Shown in pieces: positions 1-7,541 of a DNA stretch of 64,000 nucleotides (position 1 is the first letter of the stretch; every line of letters starts with the position of its first letter). A program made the translations under genes and the position numbers. The stretch comes from Polyangium sp. 15x6 (lineage in GTDB: Bacteria > Myxococcota_A > Polyangia > Polyangiales > Polyangiaceae): NCBI RefSeq assembly GCF_029960785.1, contig NZ_JASBQE010000004.1, positions 62,001 through 126,000 of the forward strand, given 5' to 3'. The notes under the pieces are model-generated. The model saw only the letters and a program-made list of their open reading frames with translations, was not told the origin of the DNA and searched no databases.

Positions 1-515
1 GTCCGGGCGAGGTAGGTCCGCACGAAGCGCCAGTCCTCGTGACGGTGTTGCCGGAAGAGGACGGCGACCCTGCGGCCTTCGCGGGTGACCATCACGTCCG
101 CCGCGGGCTGGTCCAGGGCCGGTCCCATGGCTTCGTCGGACTCCGGCCGCGACAGCACCGTCACCACGGCCCAGCCGCCGGTCCGGGGCCGTTCCACACA
201 AACCTTCAGCCAGCCGTCGTCGCCGTGCAGGGCGATACCGCCGGCGTCGCCGAATGCGCTGCCGTCGACCGTGATTCGACTCCAGGCGGTGAAGTCGCCG
301 TCCACCGGCCGCTGCAGCAGCGGCAACCGGTCGATGTCGTAATGGCCGGGCATCGCGTACAGGTCGCTCCGACCGGGGGCCACGACGGTCAGGGATCCGC
401 CCGCCCGTGACCAGCGGGCCGGCGCGCGCGACCAGGACCAGCCGTCGCCGTAGTCCTCCGTGGCGGTGTCGAGCGGTCCGCCCGTGGCGTCAGGGGGCAG
501 GGGGGAGGTGCTCAC
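1..515 (-). CDS. DUF1349 (concanavalin-like) protein, 3' end outside window
   Basis: Reading leftward from a GTG at 515-513, 171 codons stay open to the window edge. The GTG overlaps the stop of the upstream SDR gene (GTGA), so it is the last visible gene of a coupled operon. Residues 25-165 look like DUF1349: a Trp-rich start (GWSWSRAPARW), a DLYAMPGHYDIDRLPLLQ segment, the GGIALHGDDGWLKVCVE strand pair and a C-terminal WRFVRTYLAR. DUF1349 proteins are beta-sandwiches related to concanavalin-type lectins, some attached to glycosidases; most have no proven reaction. There is no signal peptide, so a cytoplasmic role within the pathway is likely. The assignment rests on motif memory. The start is supported by the overlap rather than by a Shine-Dalgarno sequence. 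Confidence 0.75.
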   Translation of the reverse strand, partial: MSTSPLPPDATGGPLDTATEDYGDGWSWSRAPARWSRAGGSLTVVAPGRSDLYAMPGHYDIDRLPLLQRPVDGDFTAWSRITVDGSAFGDAGGIALHGDDGWLKVCVERPRTGGWAVVTVLSRPESDEAMGPALDQPAADVMVTREGRRVAVLFRQHRHEDWRFVRTYLAR

Positions 516-1357
516 GGCGCCGTCATCCCCCCGTCCACGCTGATCGCCTGGCCGGTGATTTTGGTAGCGCAGGCCAGGAAGACCACCGCCTGCGCAATGT
601 CCTGGGGGGTCTGGGTTTGGCGCTGCGGCACCATCTGTCGCATGCGCTCCCAGCACTCGTCCTCGGTCTCGCCGGGCCGGGTGAATTCCGACAGCAGATA
701 GCGCCACATATTGGTGCGGATGATCCCCGGGCACACCGCGTTCACGCGGATGTGGTCCTTGGCGACCTCCAGGGCGAGGGAGGCGGTGAAGCCGATGACC
801 CCGAACTTGGCGGCGCAGTAATGGGCAACCTTGCCGAATCCCGCGCGGCCGGAGACCGAGGAGAAGTTCACGATCGCCCCGCCGCCGGCAGCCCGTAGCA
901 GAGGCAGGGCATACTTCGACGACAGGAACACTCCGTCGAGATTGCCCGAGATGACCTGCTGGAACTCGGCCAGCTCCATCTGCTCGACCGGGCTGACATG
1001 CGTCACGCCGAACGCGTTGACCACCACGTCGAGCCGACCTACGTCCCGCATCAGGTCCGCGTACAGCCTGCGGACCGCCGCTTCGTCGGTGGCGTCGGTC
1101 TCCACGGCGCGGACGCTCAGCCCGGCCTCGGTCAGCCGAGCCGTAAGCTTCTGGGCGTCCACGAAGCCGCCGACCCGGGTCGATTCGTACTGGTTGAAGG
1201 CCGAGGGCAGCCGATTCGTGTCGACGACGACCACGTCGGCACCCAGTTCGGCCAGCGCCTCCACCACGGCGGCGCCGATGCCCCGGCCGCCGCCGACGAC
1301 CAGCGCTTGTTTGCCGGTGATGTCGTTCAGCGCCCGTACATGTTGAGAATTATTCAT
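512..1357 (-). CDS. Short-chain dehydrogenase/reductase (classical SDR)
   Basis: This 281-aa protein is a classical NAD(P)-dependent oxidoreductase. It has a glycine-rich nucleotide loop VGGGRGIG at residues 21-28, an acidic residue (D46) after strand beta-2 that favours NAD(H), NAFG at 114-117 in place of the usual NNAG, the catalytic Ser around 166-167 and YCAAK with Tyr180 and Lys184. An insert of about 25 residues after beta-2 (around residues 48-75) is typical of the mycofactocin-type and some polyol SDRs. The gene starts 12 bp after the glycosyltransferase stop; a run of nine T on the plus strand gives an A-rich leader instead of a clear Shine-Dalgarno. Its last bases overlap the DUF1349 start. 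In context it probably oxidises or reduces a hydroxyl on the operon's sugar-like product; the substrate is unknown. Confidence 0.9.
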   Translation of the reverse strand: MNNSQHVRALNDITGKQALVVGGGRGIGAAVVEALAELGADVVVVDTNRLPSAFNQYESTRVGGFVDAQKLTARLTEAGLSVRAVETDATDEAAVRRLYADLMRDVGRLDVVVNAFGVTHVSPVEQMELAEFQQVISGNLDGVFLSSKYALPLLRAAGGGAIVNFSSVSGRAGFGKVAHYCAAKFGVIGFTASLALEVAKDHIRVNAVCPGIIRTNMWRYLLSEFTRPGETEDECWERMRQMVPQRQTQTPQDIAQAVVFLACATKITGQAISVDGGMTAP

Positions 1358-1369
1358 TTTTTTTTACGC

Positions 1370-2767
1370 TCAACGGGTGAGGGTTGGTGCGCCGACCGGT
1401 TCGGGAGCGAGCGAGTACGTCAGCGGCGGCAGGACGAGCGCGTCCATCAGCCGGGGAAAAGCCCGGTAGTCGGCCAGGTTGCGCTCCGGCTGGGTCACGA
1501 TCCGGCGCAGTGCCTCGCGATCGCCGCCGGTCTCCTCGCCGAGGGCCTCGATCGCCGCCAGGACCTCGTCGTCGCGCCGCTGGAAGTAGTCGATGAACAG
1601 GCGCTCGGCTCTTCGCAGGGCCCAGGAGAGGTCGACGCCGGCCCGCGGGTGTACCCTGAGCCGCTCGGCCACGGTTCGGTCATGGTCCGCGTCCGCCACC
1701 TGGCTGTCCGCGCAGGGCGGGGGATGGGCTGCGGTCCCCGCCAGCGCGTCCAGGAACGTCCGCTCCTCGTACGGTCGCCGAGAGCGCACCTGGGCCGGTG
1801 CGAAGTCGCGGCGGAGGAGCTTGTCGACCAGGACCTCCTCGTCGATCCGGCCAAGGGGCTCGGACCTGTTCATCGTGAACGCGGTGGTCGCGTCGAGCAC
1901 GGTGGGCAAAAGGTTGCGGGCGGGCAGCAGCTCGACGGCCGGGCCGATGTCGGCAGCCAGCACCGGCACCCCGTGGGCGAGGGCCTCGAGCACCACGCGG
2001 CCGAGGGTTTCCCGGGACGCCGTGCTCGGAAAGAGCAGGACGTCGATGCCCGAAAAGAAGGCGTCCAGTTCGCTCGGATCCAGGATCCCGAGCAGCCGGA
2101 CCACATCGTGCGGCACGCCCTCCTGGGCGAGCTGCTCGCGCACCGGGCCGGACTCCCACCGCGGATGGTTGGGTTTGCCCGCGTATACCAGACGCGCACG
2201 ACCGTCGCTTTCGCGATGACAGCGGGCGAAGACCGACAGCACCTGGTCGAAGTTCTTCGCCAGGGACAGGGCGCCGAGGTAGCCGATTCGCAGAGGCTCG
2301 TGCGCGGAGCGGACCGGGGCCGCGGGCCTGCGGGGCAACCGGTCCAGCATCGGGTAGGCCACCGCTGAATTGGCCTCGGTGATCGACGGGAAGGCGCTGA
2401 TGTACAGCTGGCGCGTGTACTCCGTGGGGAAGAGCACCAGGTCATGCTCCTGGAGCAGGGGAGCGCACAGTTCCTCCTGGGCCCAGTAGCCGGACCACAG
2501 CGCCGTGTGCACCTCGCGGACGATCCGGAAGGCCCGGCCGGTTCGCTTTCGCCAGCAGTGGTAGAGGAACGCGTACGGGCCGCTGCCCGCGTACACGGTC
2601 TCGCCCCGGCAGGCGTGGCGGATACTGGCCGGGCCACGGGTCAGGTCGTGCCAGGATACCTGGCAGCGCCGGGGGAGCAGGCGGGCCATCTCCTGGTGCA
2701 TGAGGATCGCGCCGTCGACGATGCCCCCGGTGTCCGCGGAGCGGTAATCATGCATATGCAGGCACAT
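1370..2767 (-). CDS. GT4-family glycosyltransferase
   Basis: This protein of about 465 aa has a GT-B fold. The second half has the GT4 signature: the IGYLGALSLAKNFD loop near residues 161-174 and the E-x7-E pair (E253, E261) in RETLGRVVLEALAHGVPVL, which binds the donor nucleotide sugar. The longer open frame to 3085 is only the antisense of nothing real: its first 106 codons overlap the transketolase gene. I chose ATG 2767 because an AGGAGGT Shine-Dalgarno sits 6 bp before it; the alternative ATG at 2755 is too far away. The gene overlaps the transketolase stop by 20 bp, so the two are coupled. It probably adds a sugar to the pathway product or to an acceptor; donor and acceptor are unknown. 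The C-terminal 110 residues are rich in Arg and Glu and are not part of the usual fold. Confidence 0.88.
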   Translation of the reverse strand: MCLHMHDYRSADTGGIVDGAILMHQEMARLLPRRCQVSWHDLTRGPASIRHACRGETVYAGSGPYAFLYHCWRKRTGRAFRIVREVHTALWSGYWAQEELCAPLLQEHDLVLFPTEYTRQLYISAFPSITEANSAVAYPMLDRLPRRPAAPVRSAHEPLRIGYLGALSLAKNFDQVLSVFARCHRESDGRARLVYAGKPNHPRWESGPVREQLAQEGVPHDVVRLLGILDPSELDAFFSGIDVLLFPSTASRETLGRVVLEALAHGVPVLAADIGPAVELLPARNLLPTVLDATTAFTMNRSEPLGRIDEEVLVDKLLRRDFAPAQVRSRRPYEERTFLDALAGTAAHPPPCADSQVADADHDRTVAERLRVHPRAGVDLSWALRRAERLFIDYFQRRDDEVLAAIEALGEETGGDREALRRIVTQPERNLADYRAFPRLMDALVLPPLTYSLAPEPVGAPTLTR

Positions 2768-4538
2768 CGTCCACCTCCTGGGAGCCGAGCCGAGTGAGCA
2801 GTCCGCGCAGCGTCTGCGGGTCCATGCCGTGCAGCGCCAGCTGCCGGGCGTGGACGCGGTTGGCGATGTCGTGCCGGATGCCGTGCACCTCGAGGGGCAG
2901 CAGGTACTTGGCGCGCAGCCGTTCACCGAAGCCGCCCTGGGCGCCGTTGTATTCGACGCTGGCGATCCGTCGGCAGCCGGCAAGCACGGCGAGGGTGTCG
3001 GGGGGAAGCTCGGGGTCGAGAGCCGCGCAGTGCAGATGCGGCAGACCGACGTCCCGGTTGGCCTCGGCGACGAGGACGGAGGCATACCCGAAGGTCACCA
3101 GGGCCGCCCGAGGGCGCGCCGTTGCGGGCGGGGTCATCCACACCGCGCCGTCCAGCCTTGAGGAGCAGTCGATGCCGGGCGGGGTGAAGCTGGCGTCGAC
3201 CATGCTGGCCACGTGGGCGGTGCCGGGGTGTGCGGCCAGCCGGTCCAGGACGGCGTTGAACTCCGCGGGCGTGATTGGCTCGTAGACCCGGACCCCCAAA
3301 AGCAGGCCGAGCAAATTGGTCGCGTTGTGCGCGCCGCCCCAGGCACCCCAGCTGCGACCGGCCAGCACGAGCAGATTGCGGACGCTCGTGCTGGCCTCGG
3401 TGACCATGCTCAGGGAGTCCATGTAGTACATCGCATCGGTGGCGATGACCTTGAGGGTGTCCTCGGGCAGCAGGAGGGTCAGACCCACGCTGAGGGTCTC
3501 GGCCAGCCCGGTGTTGTCGTATGGGAGGTGCCCCCGCAGGCCGAACCGGGCCGCCATGTCGGCCGTGAACACCGCGAGCTCCTGACCGGTGCGCTGCTGG
3601 TATGCCGCAAGCATCCGGCCGCTGGTGCCGGCAAAGGACGGCATGGTCGGCTTCGCGTTGCCGTTGGCCGGCTTCGCGGCGCCGTTGGCCGGCTTGAAGC
3701 TATGTTCGCCTTTGCGGGTGTGGCACACCAGCGCGGCGGATCCCGGTCGGTGAAGCAAGGCGCCCAGGGCGTGCTGGATGGCTTCGGCGTCCTGGCCGTC
3801 GACCTGGTGGACCTGGGGCAGGAAACTCGCCAGGTAGTTGGGGTTGAGCGGTTTCCGTAGGGGTTCGATACCGCATCCGTTGGCGTCGACGACCAGGACC
3901 AGGTTGCTCAGGCCCATTTCGTAGGCGAAGCGGAGGCATTCGAAGGTCACGCCCTCCTGGAGTTCGCCATCGCCGGCCAGGCAGACCACCTTGCGCTCGT
4001 CCCCTCGCCGGGCCAGGTCCATGGCGAGGCTGACGGCCTGGGCCACGCCCACGCCGAGGCTGTAGCGCATGGTGTTTTTGAAGCCGAGGTCCCGGTGGAT
4101 CACCCCGGTCAGCCCGCCCTGGTGCAGCGTGGTGAGAGGGGCCAGCGGGAAGGAGCCTCGGACGTAGGACTCGGCATAGAAACCCGGCGCGATGTGTCCG
4201 CGGCCGACGATCAGCTCTGCCGGAGCCTTTCCGACCTCGGGTATGAGGTCGAGTTCGAAGCAGGCACGGATCAATTGCAGGGACGACAGGCAGCTTTGGT
4301 AATTGCCCGACCCGGCGATCTCGTGCATGCGCAGCAGCACCTGGGCGCTGTCGTGGTAGGCCCGTTCGGGCACGGCGGCGGCGAGCTTGCGCAGCTCCTC
4401 CACCAGGGGCTGGTGCCCGTCGTAATCACCTTCGGCGATCTCGGCGAGCTCGCGTTGCACCAGCGCGCGCTCCTGCGGTGTCAGCTTGGGCAGGGCGGCC
4501 AGGGCCGGCTGCTCGAAACGTTTCCTCAGCGTGCTCAT
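2748..4538 (-). CDS. Single-chain transketolase-like TPP enzyme
   Basis: This 596-aa protein contains both halves of a transketolase. The N-terminal half has the thiamine-diphosphate/Mg site, GDG at 189-191 followed by VVDAN with Asn220. The C-terminal half has the GLAETLSVG segment, whose Glu would activate the cofactor's aminopyrimidine. They are joined around residues 282-300 by a linker built of repeated KPANG units. ATG 4538 overlaps the aminotransferase stop (ATGA) and follows GGAGGT by 5 bp; the much longer frame upstream is antisense-like shadow. Known relatives transfer two-carbon ketol units between sugar phosphates. Beside an aminotransferase, kinase and SDR it may build or shorten an unusual sugar or amino-sugar, as transketolases do in some antibiotic pathways. 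It is shorter than housekeeping transketolase (about 660 aa), and the third, regulatory-like domain is compact. Confidence 0.9.
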   Translation of the reverse strand: MSTLRKRFEQPALAALPKLTPQERALVQRELAEIAEGDYDGHQPLVEELRKLAAAVPERAYHDSAQVLLRMHEIAGSGNYQSCLSSLQLIRACFELDLIPEVGKAPAELIVGRGHIAPGFYAESYVRGSFPLAPLTTLHQGGLTGVIHRDLGFKNTMRYSLGVGVAQAVSLAMDLARRGDERKVVCLAGDGELQEGVTFECLRFAYEMGLSNLVLVVDANGCGIEPLRKPLNPNYLASFLPQVHQVDGQDAEAIQHALGALLHRPGSAALVCHTRKGEHSFKPANGAAKPANGNAKPTMPSFAGTSGRMLAAYQQRTGQELAVFTADMAARFGLRGHLPYDNTGLAETLSVGLTLLLPEDTLKVIATDAMYYMDSLSMVTEASTSVRNLLVLAGRSWGAWGGAHNATNLLGLLLGVRVYEPITPAEFNAVLDRLAAHPGTAHVASMVDASFTPPGIDCSSRLDGAVWMTPPATARPRAALVTFGYASVLVAEANRDVGLPHLHCAALDPELPPDTLAVLAGCRRIASVEYNGAQGGFGERLRAKYLLPLEVHGIRHDIANRVHARQLALHGMDPQTLRGLLTRLGSQEVDDVPAYA

Positions 4539-5857
4539 TGGCAACCTCCGCAGACCGCGTCGAGGGCGTCGCCCAGGATGTCCAGCATCTCGTCGGCCTC
4601 CGTTTTGCTGGTGACGAAGGCCGGGGCCATGACGATCCAGTCGTCCTGGCCGCGGATGACCAGCCCACGCTTCAGGCACGCCCGGGCGACCGCGGCACCG
4701 ATGCCCCTGCCATGAGCGCCGCTTTCGGCCAGCTTGACGCCATAGAGCAGGCCGATGGCGCGCAGGTCGCCGCGCCCGGCAATCGTGGACCGCAGCCGCG
4801 GCTCGAGGTACTCCGATAGGCTCTGGATTCGGGTCAGGAAGGAGCCTTCGTGGAACAGCCGCACGGCAGCGGCACCCGCGGCGGATGCGATCGGATTGGC
4901 CGCGTACGTGTGCGAGGGCGCGAAGGACAGCTGTCCGCCCGATGTACCCAGGATCTCCGCGACCTTTTGGGACATCAGCACGGCGGCGAGCGGGCTGTAG
5001 CCTCCGGATATTCCCTTGCCGACGCAGAGCATGTCGGGGCTGACGTCGAAGGTTTGCGCGGCGAAGGGCTGCCCGGTGCGCCCGAAGCCGGTCACGATTT
5101 CGTCGAAGACCAGCAGAACGCCGTATCGGTCGCAGATCTCCCGCAGCCGGGACAGGTAAGCCGTGGTGGAGACGGCCATACCCCGCAGATGGATCACGGG
5201 CTCGACGATGACGGCGGCCACCGAATCCGGCCCTTCCGCCTGGATGGTCCGCTCGATCATCGAGGCCGCGAGATTCTGAGCGATCTCGGCATCGACGCCC
5301 CAGAACTCCTCCAGGCAGTCCGGGGGCCATACGTGAACGATGCCCGGGACGCCAGGGCCGAACCGCGTGACGTCGGGCCGTCCGGTCAATGACAACGACC
5401 CGAAGGTGGAGCCGTGGTAACCGTGGTAATGGCTCAGGATCTTGACCTTGCCGGGATTGCCGTGGGTTCGGTGGTACAGCCGGGCCAGCCGCATGGCCGC
5501 TTCGATGCTCTCCGAGCCGCCATTGACCAGTTTGGCGGCGGTGATCGAGGCCGGAGCCAGATCGACCAGGGCGCGGGCCAGCTCCAGCGCGGGGCGGTTG
5601 GTGCCGTGTAGCGGTGGATTGAATGGCAGCACGCGCAGCTGGTTTTTGATGGCGTCGATGATCGGCTGGCAGTCGTAGCCGAAACAGGTGACGAACACAC
5701 CGGATAGTCCGTCGAGGTATTGCCGGCCCGCGGTATCGAACAGGCGGATTCCCTTCGCCGAGTCGAACAGCACCGTGTCGGAGGAGTATGGCACCTCGAA
5801 GCAGTAGGCGGACAGGTCGGCGGGCCAGGTGGCGGACGCAGCCGTGTCAGGGCTCAT
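4535..5857 (-). CDS. Class III PLP-dependent aminotransferase
   Basis: This 440-aa protein covers the whole class III (omega) aminotransferase family: the NGGSESIEAAMRLAR phosphate-binding segment at 112-126, SHYHGYHGS with the ring-stacking aromatic near 146, FDEIVTGFGRTG with Asp252 that contacts the pyridine nitrogen, and Lys281 in CVGKGISGG as the Schiff-base lysine. Such enzymes move an amino group between an omega-amine or amino acid and a ketone or aldehyde; a minority instead eliminate phosphate from phosphorylated amines. The second option matters here because the gene just upstream encodes an APH-type kinase, the same pairing as hydroxylysine kinase with its phospho-lyase. The start has GGAG 7-8 bp upstream. 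It lies 28 bp from the kinase and overlaps the transketolase start. Confidence 0.93.
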   Translation of the reverse strand: MSPDTAASATWPADLSAYCFEVPYSSDTVLFDSAKGIRLFDTAGRQYLDGLSGVFVTCFGYDCQPIIDAIKNQLRVLPFNPPLHGTNRPALELARALVDLAPASITAAKLVNGGSESIEAAMRLARLYHRTHGNPGKVKILSHYHGYHGSTFGSLSLTGRPDVTRFGPGVPGIVHVWPPDCLEEFWGVDAEIAQNLAASMIERTIQAEGPDSVAAVIVEPVIHLRGMAVSTTAYLSRLREICDRYGVLLVFDEIVTGFGRTGQPFAAQTFDVSPDMLCVGKGISGGYSPLAAVLMSQKVAEILGTSGGQLSFAPSHTYAANPIASAAGAAAVRLFHEGSFLTRIQSLSEYLEPRLRSTIAGRGDLRAIGLLYGVKLAESGAHGRGIGAAVARACLKRGLVIRGQDDWIVMAPAFVTSKTEADEMLDILGDALDAVCGGCQ

Positions 5858-5885
5858 GATGAACTCCGTGTGGGTGGTTGAGGGT

Positions 5886-7073
5886 TCAAGCGACTGGGCA
5901 GGCCGTAAGAAGGGCGTGAAGGTGAAGCCTCCGGGTCGATGACAGCAGCTCGAAGTAATCGCTCCACAAGCGGCTGAGAATGCCGCGGACCAGGATGTCC
6001 TTGGCGATGTCCACGATGACGGGAAGCGAATGGGCCAGCAGCAGCGGCATGAGCAGCCGCGCCTCGCCAGGCTGCAGAAGGCCCCGCGCGCGGGCGGCTG
6101 CCAAAAAGGCGCTCAGGCCGTCGGCCCGCGCCGAGGGATCCGCCACGCCTCCGGTCACTTCCGCTATCCAGGCCAGATCCAGCAGCCGATCGCCGACGTG
6201 CAGGTTGTCGAAGTCCAGAATCGCCAGGACGGTCGGCTGTGCGCCGGAGGCGGGCACAAGGAAGTGGTGATAGTGCAGGTCGCTGTGGACGACGGACGGC
6301 CTGTCGGGCGACTCTCCGACCACGGGGATCCCGGCCTGGTGCATCAGGGCTCCCGCTCGAATGACGCCACGCAGGGCGGAGGCCGCCGCGCGCGACCATG
6401 CGTCGTCTCGGCGCTCCGCCATCGGCAGCAATCGTTTCTCGGCATCCGCCAGAGCGACAGGCCAGCGTTCCTCCTCGACCATCCGGGGCAGAGGAATGGG
6501 GGCGAGGTCCGCCATGACACCGTCAGGCAGCCGGTCCAGGGCGTAGCGAAGGTCCAGCCCGGCGCGCGCGACGGCGGCGGCCTGGGCGGGTGTGCTCCGG
6601 CGGGCCGCAATGCCTGGACACCGGGGCAGTAATTCGCACACGAGCCCGTCGCACCACACGCTGGTGCTGCCGTCCACGGCTGGAACGGCCTCGAGGACGG
6701 GCACGCCGTGGGCCCGGCAATGTGCCATGACGTTTTCCTTCAGCGGATAGAACTCGGGTTTTCGCGCCGCGCCGCGATTGAGCTGGACCTTCAGAACATG
6801 CCCGGCTCCGGCGGAGCCGATGTGCCATAGGCCGGCGGTGTGGCTGAGTGGCTCGGCGTTTTGCACCGACAGGGGGCTCACCGGCAGATCGGACCATCGG
6901 GTTCCCCAGAATGTCCCGAGCACGGTGCGGACCCATTCCTCGGAGCCGGGGGGAATACGGCCCGCTGCCGGTAGGCCCTCCGCTCGTGCCATTGTACGGT
7001 TCTGCTCGCTGCGCATAACGAAACGTCCCTGGGTGAGCTGGTCCGGCGCGCTCGTCCCCCGCGCCCGTCCCAT
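5886..7073 (-). CDS. APH/ChoK-like small-molecule kinase, first gene of the operon
   Basis: This 395-aa protein has the aminoglycoside-phosphotransferase fold. HVLKVQLN near residue 93 carries the ATP lysine, HSDLHYHHFLV is the catalytic loop, and LDFDNLHVGDRLLDLAW is the metal-binding segment. In the catalytic loop the usual HxDxxxxN pattern ends in His instead of Asn, an uncommon change at a Mg ligand. Relatives phosphorylate aminoglycosides, choline, homoserine, hydroxylysine or other small alcohols. As first gene of a biosynthetic operon it could activate a substrate or confer self-protection. ATG 7073 has no clear Shine-Dalgarno; ATG 7016 (MRSEQNRTM), preceded by CAGGGACG, is a reasonable alternative and would remove an unconserved N-terminus. 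Confidence 0.85.
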   Translation of the reverse strand: MGRARGTSAPDQLTQGRFVMRSEQNRTMARAEGLPAAGRIPPGSEEWVRTVLGTFWGTRWSDLPVSPLSVQNAEPLSHTAGLWHIGSAGAGHVLKVQLNRGAARKPEFYPLKENVMAHCRAHGVPVLEAVPAVDGSTSVWCDGLVCELLPRCPGIAARRSTPAQAAAVARAGLDLRYALDRLPDGVMADLAPIPLPRMVEEERWPVALADAEKRLLPMAERRDDAWSRAAASALRGVIRAGALMHQAGIPVVGESPDRPSVVHSDLHYHHFLVPASGAQPTVLAILDFDNLHVGDRLLDLAWIAEVTGGVADPSARADGLSAFLAAARARGLLQPGEARLLMPLLLAHSLPVIVDIAKDILVRGILSRLWSDYFELLSSTRRLHLHALLTACPVA

Positions 7074-7161
7074 CGACCCAGTGCAGTCCGCGTGCCACGC
7101 GGATTTACGCCGTAAACGACGCCCTGAACGACGCTCGTATCAACGGACTGTGGCGTATGGC

Positions 7162-7199
7162 TTGCGCGACCGCGCAACCTGGCTTGCGCGATCGCGCAA
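7162..7199. promoter_or_regulatory. Two tandem 16-bp palindromes, probable operator
   Basis: TTGCGCGACCGCGCAA (7162-7177) and TTGCGCGATCGCGCAA (7184-7199) lie 22 bp apart, about two DNA turns, on the same face of the helix. The second is a perfect palindrome and the first differs by one base. The shared unit extends to about 22 bp (TGGCTTGCGCGAYCGCGCAA). They sit 89-126 bp before the first ATG of the minus-strand operon, a usual place for a repressor or activator. No regulator gene is next to them in the window. High GC makes short palindromes common, but two near-identical 16-mers in register are unlikely by chance. Confidence 0.55.
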
Positions 7200-7451
7200 C
7201 GGCCGAGCAGCCTCCGTCCCTCGAACGGATCCAGTGCCAGCAAAACCTCCAAACCTTCGTCTCGACCCTCTCCGAATGGCCTGCCCACCCGCACACCAGC
7301 CCCGCCCCCGATCCTCCGCGGGTATGGCGACGCGCTGCTGCCGTCGTCGAGAAGGGAGCTGGCTTTGCGGGGGCTCGTTCAGAGGTCGAGGAGATCGTCA
7401 CCCGAACGCTGGAAACCACGCCGCAAGCCTGCACGCATGGGAGCACGCGGC
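7200..7451. other. Intergenic stretch without a supported gene
   Basis: Open frames exist here on both strands, but none has a Shine-Dalgarno, a recognisable motif or steady codon usage, and they overlap one another. Given the transposase scrap that follows, this may be decayed mobile-element DNA. Apart from the palindromes to its left, I see nothing functional. Confidence 0.5.
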
Positions 7452-7532
7452 AAAAAGACGCCGCTCATCCAACGATGGCTCGCTCGGCATCCGAGGTTCC
7501 ACGTGCACTTCACGTCGATCCACGGCTCATGG
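7452..7532 (+). pseudogene. IS630-family transposase remnant
   Basis: Twenty-seven codons read KKTPLIQRWLARHPRFHVHF and continue through TSIHGSW. This matches the well-conserved block of IS630-type DDE transposases that follows the DNYATH element (KTPxxQRWLARHPRFHxHFTPTxxSWLNxVERWF). Nothing before or after matches in any frame: the DDE aspartates upstream and the NxVERWF end are gone, so only a scrap remains. It lies exactly between the operon at 1-7073 and the chromosomal lipoprotein gene that ends at 7542. I saw no terminal inverted repeats. Identification by motif is strong, but the element's extent cannot be given. Confidence 0.7.
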
Positions 7533-7541
7533 CGAGTGCTT

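Noticed and set aside
7105-7446. Minus-strand 113-codon frame upstream of the operon, and overlapping 138-codon frame 6878-7294
   Set aside because: No ribosome site, random composition, and both overlap the palindromes or the kinase start. Treated as non-coding.
7436-7541. Functional IS element at the operon edge
   Set aside because: Only 27 codons remain, no DDE residues, no inverted repeats and no target duplication were seen.
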